This document shows, one piece after another, positions 1 to 13,818 of a DNA stretch of 64,000 nt. The stretch is from Toxotes chatareus (taxonomy: Eukaryota; Chordata; Actinopteri; Toxotidae). The DNA is taken from contig CM028884.1 in assembly GCA_016801885.1 (NCBI GenBank), positions 9,552,181 through 9,616,180 on the forward strand, written 5' to 3'. Position 1 is the stretch's first letter. Each line of letters starts with the position of its first letter. The position numbers and the translations under genes are program-made. The notes beneath the pieces were generated by a model, which had not been told where the DNA came from, made no database searches, and saw only the letters and a program-made list of their open reading frames with translations.

Positions 1-2470
1 AATGTGAGCTGTGTAACTCATCTACTTCTCAACCTTAGGCCAACCTTCTATAGAAGGGCTAAGTTATCACATTAAGAAAAAGCCAGAGGAGGACTAGGAC
101 TTAATCTGTGTCAAGTGCAGCGGGTGCAAAAGATATAACTAACCATGACAACCATTTTGCAAAGGAAATGGTTCATAACCTGTCCATGAAAATTACTTTG
201 TGCTCTCGAGGCGTAGTCCAGGATATTTCCACAGGTTAGAGTTAGGGTTAGGTATCCTGTATATGGACCATTCACTGCAGCCTGGGCCTGTACAATGATT
301 ATTTTCTGCTCTGACAGGGGAAAACAAGTTGTCCCCTTCACAGACTTTTTAAGATATATATATATAAAAAAAACCTGAAGAGAACACTATATTTAATTTT
401 TTTTTAAAAATGTATTCTCATTTAAACAAAAACTTGATGATAAAGGGTGATAGTTGATGTTACAGAAGACAGAAACAAGAACTTGGTAAAATTAGATAAG
501 ATTTTCAGTTAAATTGATTTCCAGCATTCCATCAGGGAAAGAACAAATTTTGGAAAACAGGACACACCCAAACCAATCTACATTACTAAATCACCTTTCA
601 CTTTGTATGAAGTACATTTCTGAAAAAGCTTTTGAGGTTTCCAAGAGGGTGTCTAAGGCTAACTCTAAAATCTCATCCCTGCGGGTTGTGTTAGGGTTGG
701 GTAGATTGTACAGCTAAGCTGAGCTGAGCTGCAGTGATCTCTAAGGCTAGTTGGGCCCTTTCACCACCCTGTCAGACCCTGACGGCCCTTCATGATCAAG
801 GTGACTTATGGGGGAACGTCTGGTACGATGATGTTGCGGTTGGGATCTCATTCCCTGACAGATTACAGTGTTGGACAAGCTGCCACTCGCACCGGTATGG
901 CTGTGATGGCTCTGATAATTGAAGTGCTCAAAGGTGGATGGGTTGGACAGATGAAACCCAGCCAGCCAATGGATCAATAGTGTAATCGTGAGCTCCAGGT
1001 GCTGGAGCTAAATGGGCCAAGTGGACTGGGCCTGAGCAGAAGCAAACTAAAAAAAAAGTCACAGGGCTTTTTTGTGTCCACATTCTGTCCTTTTTGTTTT
1101 AAATCTATTTGTCACCCACCAAAATTTACCATTACGGGAGGCAACTGCTCAGCACTAATAAATCCCATCGAGCCACAGGTGCCCCAGGCAATGTATATGA
1201 TGTACAGAAACTGACAGCAGAAAAATATACCTTTACAAATGATATGACAGTCAATATCTTCTAGCCAGTATGTGGCATTTATAGGAATATTGGTTGGGGT
1301 TTCGCATTTAGACTCTGCTATTATTGTTTTATCTCGCTCAGTCCCATTTCACTGATATAACCATCTATTTGACTATCTTCCTCCTGGCAAATAGACAAAC
1401 AGACTGCTCAGCATTCATTGTGTGGCGGCAAACAGATTTCATAATCGTCACTGGCGTTGCTCACAAGTCAATAGCTATGACTTTATCAGCAGGAAAACAC
1501 ACAGAAGGTTTGTTCATGGACTTAATTGAATAGGAATAGCTGAGCCCCGGCGTCATGCACGCAAAGTCATTTTCATATCGCTCAAATGTCACCAGCCGAT
1601 GGGGTGACAGGCTGGTCTGGCCACCTGTCAAGCCTCCCTGTGACAAGCACCACCAAAGAAAACAACCTGAGCCCAGCATTAAAAACTGACTTGAGCACAG
1701 AAATGAGCATCAGAATCTCTGTATTCTCCTTCTATAAAAGTACTTGTGTTTTTCTTTATGGCACAGAGGAAGCGTTATCAACTCGCATGGTTACAAATGC
1801 TTTTAGTCAGATGTTGAACAGGAACAACAGCACCTAACATTCAGCGTAAATGGACAGTGCAGGGCAAACAATACATTGCACACTATAAATATCACTTTAC
1901 AAACATGTCATTCAATCAGTAGGTGCATTCAGGCAGCACAGCACAGAGAGAGAGAGATGAGAAATACTAGCTGTGTGGTTTGCCAAATGGAGGTGTGCAT
2001 AGGGAGAACAGCCATAAGGATCTGCGGGAATGAGAGGAGAGATGCCTGGGTGTGAGAGAGACAGAGATGATGATTTCTAATCTATGGAGGTCTCTCGAGA
2101 GAGGATCAGTCACCAGTAGGAGATGGGCCTAACCAACTAACCGTAGCCCTAACACACACCCCCACCGGTAATTTACATTCATCCACACCATGACTGAGCC
2201 TGAATGAAGGTGAAATGCACTACAGTGCGTATGACATGGAGATTTATCCTTGTCTTTAGATGTTAAGAGGATGTTTGGGTGGAAGGACAAAGGATTACAT
2301 TTAACCTTTTACATTTACCTGATGCTCTTCGCCAGGGCCACCCATCAGAATAAGCTTAAATTGTTATATCACCGACATGACAACCAACCGATAATAAGTA
2401 CAGTATGTGCAAGGGTCAGAGGCATAGTGGCAGGGCCCTGGGATGACAATATAAAAGAGCTGTGCTAGAA
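1..2470. other. Intronic, no feature recognised
   Basis: Unique AT-rich sequence. Small TTAGGG-like pieces lie at 232-255 and about 690-702, and a short GCTGAGCTGAGCTG repeat at 717-731. Short open frames on both strands have no recognisable similarity. Confidence 0.5.
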
Positions 2471-3010
2471 AATGAAATAAAGAGGTAGAGGAAGAAGGAA
2501 CTGACAGGGTCAGATGAAGATAAATGCCAGATGCTGAAGGCCAGAGTTGTGGTCGAGCTCTACAAGAAGGAAAAGAGAGTATATAAGAGAGAGCAAGAAA
2601 GAGTTAAAGAACGAGAGCAATAGAGTGAGTGAGTGAGAAACCATATCCACAGTGGATGGCGAACAATACAGAAGTAAAAAAAAAAGAGAGTGGCAATCCA
2701 TGGAGGGGGTAAAAAGTTAAAGCAGAAACAGGGAAGTATTGAGAAAGAGAAATAGCCAATTAGCAGGAAACCAGCAGGTGTGCTTTCTCTCCGGAGCCCC
2801 CTCTTACCATACCCCACATCCTTGGTATGGGGTAGGGGGGTGGGCTAATGCTGTGCGGGCCTTAAAGAGCAGGGAGTTGCTATGGCAACCGCCTGGCACG
2901 CTCTGTCTCCAGGGAAACAGAAATGTCATAGCTTAAGAGGTCTCACAGAAAGCAAGTGAGGAAGAGAGGAGCGGAGAGAAAGACAGAAAAAAAGGTACAG
3001 GTAAGTGTGG
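2470..3010. other. Purine-rich intronic stretch
   Basis: The plus strand is GA-rich (GAGAGA, GAAAGA and AGTGAGTGAGTG runs) with a non-purine island at about 2780-2930 containing GGGGTAGGGGGGTGGG. No gene. On the celf4 sense strand it is pyrimidine-rich. Confidence 0.6.
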
Positions 3011-6000
3011 GGAAAGGAAGCGACAGGATCAATGCATTACTTCTTATCTTCGTAGCGAGGCTGTCACATTATCTGCGGAGTTTCTGTACAACCAAATTAA
3101 TCGCCTGGCATTGCCCTCCAATCCTCCCACTCACCCCTTAACTTAGTTTACAGCCTGTACAGATGACAGTGTAGATGTTGGGTAATTTAGAGACGGTCCC
3201 TTAGTCTGAAACCGAAACCCAAGTCGCCTGCACCTTACCACAATACAGTCCATTTCCAGGCCTTTGAGAGCTAATCAACCTTCATTTATTTAATCAAATA
3301 TTTACTGTCATAAGCAGCCGAGGAGCCTGAGGGTGTGGTGGGAAAGCTAAAGTCTGCATTGGCAGCGTGTGGCGAGGGTGAATGTGACCGGTGTTTGCTG
3401 CTGAGCTATGGGCTGACCCTCCAAATCACACATTAGCCAGGGCCGACTAGCTGAAAGCCCATTAACCTGAATGGCCGCTGATTGCTCCACTATTAACACA
3501 GTCTGACTCCTCTCCTCCAGGGCTGTATCCACTTACACAGGTGCTTCAGCACCCCTCAAGGTCTTGGCTTAATCAGGGTAAACAAATGTTGTTTCTTTGT
3601 CATGGCAGTGCCACTTTGTTTGATGTATGCCACTTATTACAGATGTAGTCACTCCCAGTTTTCTCCCCAAATCTTTTTTTAAATTTATTTACTAATTGTG
3701 CCCATCTGGCATAATTGACCTTTTGTGTGTAGCCTGTTGTGATTCAAAAAGGTTGTTTCAGTTTTATTGGAAAGTCACAGAAGAAATGAGAGGTGTATGT
3801 GGACGTCTGTTGTATGTGTGTGGGTTTGTGTTACCGTGAGGACAGTGGGTTCTCGGGGAAAGGAGATGGCCAGCTAAATGGAGCATTTCTCCAGCATGCT
3901 GCTGCGTGCCTGAGAGTGTGGCCTGGCCATGCCTAATTTATTTCCTCTTTTGTCGTTGTTGTCTCCATTCCTCGGTTGATTAAACCAACCTCATGCAGCT
4001 ATGCTCAACAAATAGCCTAATTGAGTACGACCTTGGCAAATGATATATCAGCCCTATCCTCCAAAAACACCACCTGCACCAGACGCCCATCTCCCCAGCC
4101 CATCGCTCTGCGGGCCGCCGCACCAAGCACAACAAACATAAGCAAGGGATTCGCCTCCTCAGCCAAAGTCATTTCTTGCACGACCTTTCCCACAAATCAC
4201 CGCGATGACACAGGGCTGGATGGATCACTGAAATGGGACACATTTGTATCACTTAGACCTTTCATCAGATGCAAGCAGATACTCATCTATTATTCCCCCT
4301 TCCATTTGCCACTTTCACCGCAAAGCCTGCACGCGGAGGGCAAAATAAGTGAACAAAACATTCCTATCTCTGCTCCATGCAGCAGCTGCAGCAAGCTTAA
4401 GCAGCACAGAATTGGAGGGGGTGGGGGTAGCTGGTAGTTTGTGTTCAAAGGGGCCTGCTGTAGAAGATCTGATGGCTCTCTCAGTGCAGTCTCTGGTGGG
4501 ATCTCTCATAGGATACAGATGCTGTCTCTGCAATGGCTTCATACCTAATGAGTCTGAGCTCCAGCAGGGCTGCACACAAAGCAGCGCTGCCCTCGATTCT
4601 CTGTTTGTTTGCCACCGCCAGCCCCACCCTCGTTGTCTCGCTCACTCGCTCACTCAGCACTGAGCGATGTGCCTGCCCACAGCCAGTGTGTGACACTGAT
4701 GTGTTTCTCAGGAGGGATGCATATCCTGCAGGTAAACACCTGGAGGCTGAAAAATCACCCTCCAAAAGCAGGCGACGGCCTGTGCTGTAGCCAGGGACTG
4801 TTAACAAAGTGAGACTCATCCCTCTGCTTGTCTCTGTGCCTGCTTCTGTCTCGACACTGAGGCACTGGACCACAGGATCGGGTTCAGTGTGGTAGGAGAG
4901 GATGAGGGGAAAATGCATTAGGTGCTCAAATCGGAACATGTTGTTTTTTGAATTTCTTGTGCATTGAACAGTCAGAAACTTACAGATTTTTAAAAAAATG
5001 GGGAATTGGTAACCGCAAATAACAAGGTGTATTGGGAATATTTAAATAAGGGAAGCACCTTGATATGGATGGGAGGGGTTTGCTAAATGGGTTGACTCCT
5101 CACTCAGAGATTCCCAGTATTTCTGTGACAATAAATAAATTTGCTTGATAGTAAACCCTCAAAAAGCACATGATAAAGCTGTCCATGAGCTGTCTGTGTA
5201 AGTATTTCAGCATATGCATGTGTGAATGTGTCCTTATGTGTGTGTTTGTGTGTTAGAGAGAAAGTGCACCCATGCTGTGGTGACCTCTGCTAAAGACATG
5301 GAGGGGACAGAGGCTCGGTAAACAGCAAATCCTCCTTCCATGTCCCTCAGAGCTGTGTCGCTTCTGGCCTAGAGGTGGGAGAGGGACGTGTTGATGAAAA
5401 TAGGTCACACTGCCAATATACAGCCTGAGAGGATGGCAGAGAGGTTACCACGGCAAGGAGAGGAAATGGACAGATGTGTCTTTCTGTCCGTCATCCTCGG
5501 CCTGCTGGGAGATTAGAGGAGAGTTATAGGGAAGAACGGGAGAAACAAGAGGATTCTGGTCCACTCTTGCCTCTACACAGAGGTCAGACGCTGTTTTGAA
5601 CACCCCAGCTCTCTGCACTGCTGATAATTTCAATGACAGCATCCGCAGGCATCCACTTTTAAAATCAAATGGAAAAATCTCACTGGGGGGTAATGCATAC
5701 TGTAGCTCATTAAAATTTCACTTTAGAGCTCTTTGACGAGCTTCGAGCTCCAAGACAGCATGCCATCGAGGGCATGCGAGAATAAGTCCCTCAAGGCCAC
5801 TCACACAAGACAAACTGCAGGGGGTGTCTATGTTCTCTGCCATCCAGGCGATTAATACTACTACACACTGCACTGAGGGCTCCATGCAGTCCACGCTCCT
5901 CCTGCCATCATAAGGCCTCCTGGAATGAGCCGTCATCATATAGACGCTGGCTGTCCCAAGGCAGAATGGCTTTAATCAAAGCCTGTGAGGAGCCAACAGT

Positions 6001-7641
6001 CACTGGGGACAAGTTTCATTGAGGAGTTAAGTTATAAGAATGAAGGAGCCATGCAATCTCAACTCCTACCAGGTGGGATAGAGGGATTAAACAGTGAAGA
6101 AGTGGTGAAGATGGATGGAGAGAAAAGGACGTTTCTACATGCTTTTTCCCATCTTTACCTCGGAGAGCTGTCATGATAGCCGGCCTGACCTGCTTATTTA
6201 TTGAGAGCTTTCATTCACGGGCTGACTGACTGGGAGCATTTAAACAGACCTGGGCTTCAGCCCCTCGGCATGCCTGTGCTTCCTTTTTAAGCGGGCCCTC
6301 CTTCATAACCATGAATCAGTTGATAATTTTATCAAGCACCCCACGTCACTGACAGTGCGCACCAGCAGGGCTTCGCCAATACAAGACCCTAATAACATAT
6401 TCCTTTCACCACTTCCCTGTAAATGTGACAGGGGATTTATTAAAAGAAAAAAAAAACTTCCCATGGTTAACAATTTACATATGGCCAATATCACAGGACT
6501 TCATTAAATAAATAATCTGAGATCACATCTCTTCTCAGATGTTTGTAAATCTAATTATTGCTTTATCAAATTGGATTTCACTGTTATTATTTTTATTTTT
6601 CAGGGTGTGGTGCCTAGCTGTAGGATGATGAAATTGGTGCAGTTTAATATCAGCGCCGCTGATAAATGTGTTTGGTTTCATCACTGCAGCTGTAGACAGT
6701 CCAAAGGGCAAGCACAATGCTCTGGAGCATGGGCCACTGCTGGGACGACTTCTGCGTTAATCATATTACAGCGCAGCTCCAAGGTGTGCAGAGGACATTT
6801 GCACACAAGGAAATGTGTGTAGGACAAAACTGATAGGTGAGGCAGCACCCCAAGCCACCGCAGGGATGCTAGCTTACAGTGCTGCACAGACAGGATAGTT
6901 GTGTTCACTGTTTAAAGACGCAGAGAGACTATAAGTTTCTACAGGGAGCGTAATTAGCTGTGAAGCGTCAAATAGACAACAAAGAATGCAACATGAAACT
7001 GCCTCTGATGCATATCCTTGAACTCTACAGAAAGAGATGGCATCTTTACTGAACAAACAGATCCCACATCTTTGTCTCTCATGTCCTCTGATCTCTTCTC
7101 TTTGCACTACCATCTACATGTTTTCAAAATAGAAACAAAGGAAATAGAAAAGGAAGGATTCTCCATGGGGCCAGTCTGATAAAACAGTTCTTTGCAAGGT
7201 TTCCCCTGGAAGCAAGGAGAGAGTGTTAGTCCCCAGAGTTCCTGTGTCCACTCTGAATGACACTCCAGCAGCCTTGCTCCCCGGGGAGGCACTTTTCACA
7301 AGGCGCAGCAAACAGAAAGAAGAAAAAAAAATGACACAAGAAAAGTAAAAACACTTTCCTGCTTTCTTCTCTTCTCTCATATTTGATGCTCCTCTAGTAC
7401 AAACCTGGGTTTTCTCTTTCTCTTTGTAGAACCATGCAAATGAAAACATGTGAGGAGAAGCAGAGAAAAATGAGGTGCCCTAAAGTGGAAAGAGAAGGTG
7501 GGGAGTGAACAGGGAGCACTGGGGCTGTTTTCATACAAACAGGTAAGCCAGAGAGAGGGATGTGGAACATCTTGTTAATGTGCTGCCTACTGTACAACCT
7601 TGCCCTAATACTTAAAATTCCCCAAAGTGTGGAAGTGTGCA

Positions 7642-7667
7642 TTTTGTGTGCATGCATGCACACAAAA
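7642..7667. repeat. Perfect 26-bp palindrome
   Basis: Half-site TTTTGTGTGCATG is followed directly by its exact reverse complement, with no spacer. The centre is GCATGCATGC, which contains GCATGC and an alternating purine-pyrimidine run. Confidence 0.95.
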
Positions 7668-8795
7668 CACAAGTCTTGCATACATATGAATGCGTGAGAG
7701 GGACCTATGTAGTGACCCATACTGACCTATGAATGAAAAAACTGAACATCAAATGGATGGGAGTGGTAGCAACTAATAAGCTTGTCATCTCAAAGTCCCT
7801 GAGAGTGAAGGCTGTGGGCAAGAGGACACGCAGCAAATAGACTTGGAGCATGGTGGGTACTTGCGGGCTAATTGGCTAGAAATGCTAACAGCTCTCAGCT
7901 GTTGACTCTCACCACAGTATGTTCTGTCCCCAGACTGTGGAAAACATGGATTCTATGAAACATCATTATCAAAAAAACAAGATAGAAATTAGATAATTCA
8001 GGAGAGAATAGGGCTGTAACTCCCTAATGTCTTCTTTTTTCAGTTTATCTAAACCCTTCCTCTCTGCATGTATCTGTTGATGATCATTTTACTGTTTACT
8101 CCTTTGAACACAAAAAGCCGAGTTCTGCTAATGTAGATAGCAGCTGAACGACTCCAAATCAGGAGGGATCCAGTGGATCGGCCCAGGAGCTTGATTGGCT
8201 AGTCAGCTTCAGGATGGATAGACTACGAAAACACTGTTATAGAGGTTTTAGGTTGGGAAGATATATAGATATATATACAAGTGTGTCAAACATCTTGGGC
8301 AATTTGATTTGCCTTGAGTAGTTTTGACAAGTTATTCTTTTACTTTGCGGCGGACTAGGCACAGGAGCAGTGCTGCTTCCTGCTGGTTAAAAATGATAAC
8401 GCTTTTGGTCTTTGCAAATGGAAATGATTGCACGTTTCATATAGAGTGGGGAAGTGAGATCCAATAACAAGTGGTCATTCGAGATAGATGTGAGGATGCA
8501 TTCTAATGCCAGGTGTGAACAGAGCTGTCCACTTGTGAACAAATCACCTCAGACTCATGTTAATGCCCGGTCTGACTTCCAGACTACAAGTACACACAAG
8601 ACAAAGCAGTAAAATGAAACATAAAAATATTGCAGAAATGGCTCCTATTTCATTCTTGGATTCTTGTTCTTGGATTATTAAAGCATTACCAAATTTAAAG
8701 ATTACTGTTACTGTAATTACTACTGTTATCATTATTGTTTACTGTTGCTTCCATTGTCCATTGTGTTTGAGCCCCCGAAAAAGCGCTATGATGTG

Positions 8796-8815
8796 TTATT
8801 ATTATTATTATTATT
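8796..8815. repeat. (TTA)n trinucleotide repeat
   Basis: About seven TTA/ATT units. Confidence 0.9.
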
Positions 8816-9344
8816 AAAATAGTTGACAGCTAATTTCAAAAGCTAATATAAAAGAAATCATTGCAAAACAAGAATTAATTATGCTGTGCAGCTGACAGGC
8901 ATAAATACTGTATAGACTTGTTAAAGTGCTAGCACTTTACCAATAACCAAACAGGCAGCAGCTTTATGCCATCTCCTGAGACCTGAGGGTGTTTATCATA
9001 TAGGCAATCCGATCTATGTGTGTCTCCTGCCTTGGGGAGGGAGATGTGAAAATGGGGGTTGGGGGCAAAACTGGTGGTGGAAAACAACAGGGGAACCAGC
9101 CAGAGGTCCATATTGTATAGCTCACAGCTGCCTCTACTCCCAGGCCCTCCTCCATGTCTTCCTCCTGCCTGCCTGCCAGACATCCATGCAGCTCAGAGGC
9201 CATATACAAAGAGAAGCTTAAAATCTTATCTGTGTCCTCTGCTTTTCCTGTGCCCAGTCCACCACCATCTATTTATTTATCCCAATCCTGAAAATAAAGA
9301 GGGAAATGAAAACACACCTTTTTCATTATTTTTTTCTTCATTCA

Positions 9345-9605
9345 AGTGCTTTCCAGCTGACTAAAATTCATATTTATGCTAATATGCAGCACCTCTTTCC
9401 GCCTCAGCCTCGCATGGGAGATGGGAGCCAGGCTAGAATTAATGACATTGCATCGGCGGTAATGTTTGCCGCGTTTCATTAGCTGGTATATCTTTAATTT
9501 CCAATAAACACAGTAATTAGGGGAGGTATCCGCGGAGACGGGCCCTGGCAGGCTGCTGCCGTGGTAACAGCTGTAACCGAATCTGCACAAAGGTAACAGC
9601 AGTCA
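9345..9605. promoter_or_regulatory. Candidate conserved non-coding element
   Basis: A unique block, free of simple repeats and stop-laden in all frames. It has clustered TAAT sites (ATGCTAATATGC, GAATTAATGACATTG, TTTCATTAGCTGG, ACAGTAATTAGGGG) and CpG-bearing segments between them (CATCGGCGGTAATG, TATCCGCGGAGACGGG). The mix of homeodomain/POU motifs and retained CpGs is typical of vertebrate developmental enhancers. Conservation itself cannot be seen here. Confidence 0.4.
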
Positions 9606-11219
9606 AGGAGGACTTTCAGCTTAACCAAATCCTGCCTCGCAGTGGGAAGGGCCTCGATTCAATTATATGAAAATGAAGCCCACCACAGATATCAGCCAGG
9701 CCGTTCACAGAAAAGTGAGGGGAAGGAAAAAAAAACATATGCAAGAGGATCTTCAGACAGGCCCGTCTAGATGTGTGTGTACAATACATATATATCTTTA
9801 TATCTATATCTATCCATTTATCTCTGTATACACCCACACACATATATATGTATGTATGTATATAAACATTAAAATGAAATAGATTAACACATCAAAGCTG
9901 GATTTGTTTTTTCATGTATAAAAATCAAACACTGACATAAATGTACACTTTCATTTGATTTTTTAAAAATTTAAATCCCATTTCAGAGCAGGATCTTCCT
10001 TTGCTTCAGCTTTCAAAAGCCTACTCTTTCAAAGAGCACTTAAGAAGGAGGAGAAAACATTCACAGAATGTTCCAAAAATCAGCCCCTTACATATTATGC
10101 AGGCTCTTGTTCACTGTGAGCACAAAGGGCAGGCGAATGGATTAATCCTACACATTATAGTCAAAGGACTAGTCAGACTCATGTACAGAGAGGCAATTTA
10201 CCATCCTGACCTTTCAATCTTTAAAACGTTCCGCATATCCCTCCCCTCCCCCTACACACATACTTTTGAATGCTCTCCTCCAACGCAAGTGCCATAATCA
10301 TCTAAGGATTTCTTCATCTCAACATGACTTGATGAACAGAGTGAGATAAAAATCGGGGGGGGGGGTTGCGCAAAAGAACATCAGAAAGAATAAAGGGAGG
10401 GACTAGATAGGAGAGTGATACAACGATACAACGATAGAGACAAAGAAGTGAAAATTTCTCCCTGAGAAAGGATACGGGCCAGGTAACCGAGTGGCTGTGC
10501 TGCAAAAGGAGAGGGGAGCTATAATGGAAGCTGACACTGCCTGCATTCTCAGTTCTGACCTCCCAGTCAGAGTGTCCTCTTTATTTAGACACAAACAAGT
10601 AGTGACCACAAAGAGCTAATAGGCTGTGCTAGGTACTCAAACTCAGTCATCCCAGTGTAAGGAGGACTGCAGAACACAAACTGAATTACACAGCAGCTTG
10701 CAGTGTAGATCATTTAAAACCTGTATTTAGATTTGAAGGTTAAAATGCTGAATAGTGATTCCCTTGTGACAATACACTTAATCAAATTTGACACTCTTTT
10801 TTTTGTACTGACAGTAAGAAAAATTTTTGAATAATCCCAGCCCGTCCTTGAAATCTTAATTACATAACACAAATTTCCAAGAACGAAAGGTTTTTCTCTG
10901 TATCTGTTATTTTTTTTCACTCGCCTGCTTTCTTTTCATCACACCACAGCCACTTCTGTGTTGGACAATTGCTTTTACTTGCAATATTTGACATCTACTT
11001 GTCAGTTCTTGTGCCATCTCTACCTTTATTCCTCAGATCCCATCCCTCCCCTACTCTGTTCCATCTCCAAGGGCTGTATGCCTCACCAGTACACCAGATC
11101 AGACAGAGGCTGTGGAAAGGTCATAGCGCACTGGTGGGTCCCTGGCTGTCAGCCTCTCCTGCTGCCCTCCATAGGATCTGGTTATGGGGGGGCCCAGAGC
11201 AGCCTTACTTCCCAGTAGG

Positions 11220-11360
11220 CGTCATGAAGCCCCGAGCCCAGTCTGGTCTCCCTGCATGCGGAATCCATAATGTCAGACATCTCCATATCCCCAGTAATCA
11301 CCAGATCAACTTGGGACTGTGTGCCGGGCTGTGATTAGCGACAGTGGCTTACCAGTCCTG
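11220..11360. promoter_or_regulatory. Candidate conserved non-coding element
   Basis: A unique non-repetitive block with ATGCGGAATCCATAATG, CCAGTAATCACCAGATC and GGCTGTGATTAGCGACA, lacking coding signals. Inference from texture only. Confidence 0.3.
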
Positions 11361-11827
11361 TTCAGACTTCGCACAGGAGAACAATAAGAGTTGACGTCTC
11401 CATCTGCTGCCATGAATTACTGCCGCTTACCCACCTTCACTCCCCTCGCAGAGAGAGATTCACAAGGAAGAGAAGAAGAGCTCACTCACTTTGGAAAAGC
11501 TCGCACCCTAAGTCAGAAAGCAGCGGGCTCAAGCTGTGCCTTTTCACCCTCCCATCTCAGTTGATCTTTGGGTGAGCATATGGCCTGAGAGTCGAGAAAG
11601 TGCAGCGTCTCGGCAGGCTGGATTAGGGATGGAGTAACAGGCTGCGAGGGAGTGGTGATGGGCACTTTGGCTGGAGCACGCCGTAATCTACCCAGTAAGG
11701 CAGAGCACAGATGCTGGGCCAGGCAGGGAGGCGCACTCCTCGTTAAGGGTCCATTACAGAAAAGTCCTCGTTAAAGAAACACCACTGGGAGGAGAGACCG
11801 TCCGATAGATGAGCATGAACAGAGAGG

Positions 11828-11910
11828 AGAAGATTTAATTAAATAATTAATTAATTAATTGCCCCACCATTTTCAGTGTGATCATGTCTCCATTTCCCTC
11901 ATTAAAGATA
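11828..11910. promoter_or_regulatory. TTAATTAA-rich homeodomain cluster
   Basis: AGATTTAATTAAATAATT and further TTAATTAA units give at least five overlapping TAATTA cores within 30 bp, followed by unique sequence (CAGTGTGATCATGTCTCC, CCTCATTAAAGATACAGC). It could be a homeodomain-bound element or simply an AT-rich (TTAA)n repeat. Confidence 0.3.
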
Positions 11911-13792
11911 CAGCAACCTGGGTGGGAGGACCAGCTTAAATCCAAACTCATAAACCCGTTTTCCCAAAAACCTGTCTGATTTTTCATTTCTGTTGCAAAT
12001 TCTTCCATAGCCTTAGTCTCTTCCCACCTTTTGTTCGACTGAATTCTGTCTACCTTTTCTGTCTGCCCGTCTCCTGACAGGGCTATTTAAAAAAAAATGC
12101 TTTTGGTTAGCAAAGCAAGGAGAGGTGGTGAGGTAAGGGAGGGAGAGAGGCCTGAGGAATTCTGCTCAATTGTGCACTGGGGAGGATGTTAACATGGGGC
12201 CCTGGAACCCCTGCCAAAATGAGTTAGCCTTACTTGATGTTTCAGTGTTGATTAAGAGACAGGGATGGGAATAGGTTTCAGCTCTGCTTAGTAAAGGAGC
12301 AGCAGGTGCAGGTTGGGACAAGCCAAAGTGATGACGGTGTTGACTAGCGTCAGTCTGCACACTGCAAAAAGTGAAAAACAAGTGATCCAGCACAGCAACT
12401 ATGTCAGTGTTGTCCTAGGAGCAAAAAGCACAATAATTTTCATTCTTTTAAAAAAAATTGTATATATTGGTCAAGCTTAATTATTAAACAATATCTACTA
12501 TAATTAATACAAGTTGAAAGTTGTTTTACTATGAAAATTTAATCTTAATTTAGTATGTAGATGGGTTTTGTCACATCACATGACTGCAGAACCTTGTTGC
12601 TCTACATTTCTCTTTAGATCAGTTTGCAATAACTATTGTAAATAGATATTTTATATCTAAATAATTTTATAACAACAAGACCTGAATTTTGACATTAATT
12701 AAAATAACTGCTGTAGAATTGGAGCCTCTATGTATTTTGCAACCTAACAACCCTCTATGCAACCCAAACACCTCCCTTTTGCACAGCTGTCTGGTCTATG
12801 GAAGAGATGAATGTGGTTACAGTGAGCAAACAGCCTAGTTCCCAACAAACTCATTATTAACTTATGTGAATAAATGAAGTAAGTCTACAGAACCATTTTA
12901 AACTTCCTTAAATAAAAATATTCAGTCAGTGCAAAAAGAAAGTTTAACTTGATTCCAATGTAATATTCAGTCTGAGGAGGATCAGTGTTTCTCTTTTTGG
13001 ATTGAATAAAAACCCTTGAACCAATTGAAGCAGTTGCATTGGAAGTTTAAAGTTATGTCAGCCTACAATCCAATTAGTCGACTCACTTTTAACAACAATA
13101 AGATTCAATAATCAAATGCAATTCAATAACATTTCATTTAGACATTTTCTGCAGTGTGGAAGCAAGAGGAGATTCTCCAGAGAAGCACGTAGGCTGAACT
13201 GATGTAAGGAAGATTTTTCCTCTCCCTCTTTTTCACTGTAACAACCTCCCTGAGCATTTCATAGCTGCATATGCTGCTGCTTAAAGCACCGCTGAGATTT
13301 ATGCCGTTGTCAGCTCACAAGGGTGCAATCACGAATAAAGATCCCATAAACCCCTCTGATGTGTCCACAGGTACAGCAGTACTAGGTTATTGCTGATGGT
13401 GGATAAAAACCACGTAACTGTGAGTTTGGTGTTTTTTCTTTTCCTTATTTGAAGTGAAAGCTTACATAGTTATGTTTTGAGTGAGTTTCATGACCCGTAG
13501 ATGTTTGAATCCTGTTTAAACCCCATGGCACAATTTTACAATTACTTTGACGTCAACAACAAAACAAATTTAGCTCTTCCCTCCTTCATCCAACAACAGC
13601 ACTATGCAAGCTGAGAACGAGGGTGGGACAGAGGAGAGAACGAAGCCATAAAGATTGTAGACTGCCAGAGAAAGAAAAAGAGATTAGGATGGATGGGAAA
13701 ACATGCATGTCACGTCAAAGCTTTAGGCCCCTTTGTTTTAATCCTAGGTAATGGTGATTTCCTCTGGGTTGCTGAGGTTGCCAATAGTGCTA

Positions 13793-13818
13793 GTGTGTGT
13801 GTGTGTGTGTGTGTGTGT
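13793..13818. repeat. (GT)13 microsatellite
   Basis: A perfect 26-bp run. Interrupted GT-rich sequence continues to 13862, and a second run is at about 14016-14034. Confidence 0.95.

Larger units (their letters stand above)
3010..9344. other. Intronic, mostly unique sequence
   Basis: There is no supportable gene. Unique blocks at 3040-3130, 6180-6490 and 6600-6790 have enhancer-like texture (for example TTGATAATTTTATCAAGC near 6320, itself an imperfect palindrome). The palindrome at 7642-7667 and the TTA repeat at 8796 are listed separately. Confidence 0.5.

Noticed and set aside
232..255. TTAGGG-like interstitial telomeric sequence
   Set aside because: Only two imperfect units (GTTAGAGTTAGGGTTAGG), too short to be meaningful.
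4021..4939. Overlapping 104-152-codon frames on both strands at 4.0-4.9 kb
   Set aside because: Mutually overlapping, no recognisable domain, and some depend on non-ATG starts. Consistent with a locally GC-richer intron.
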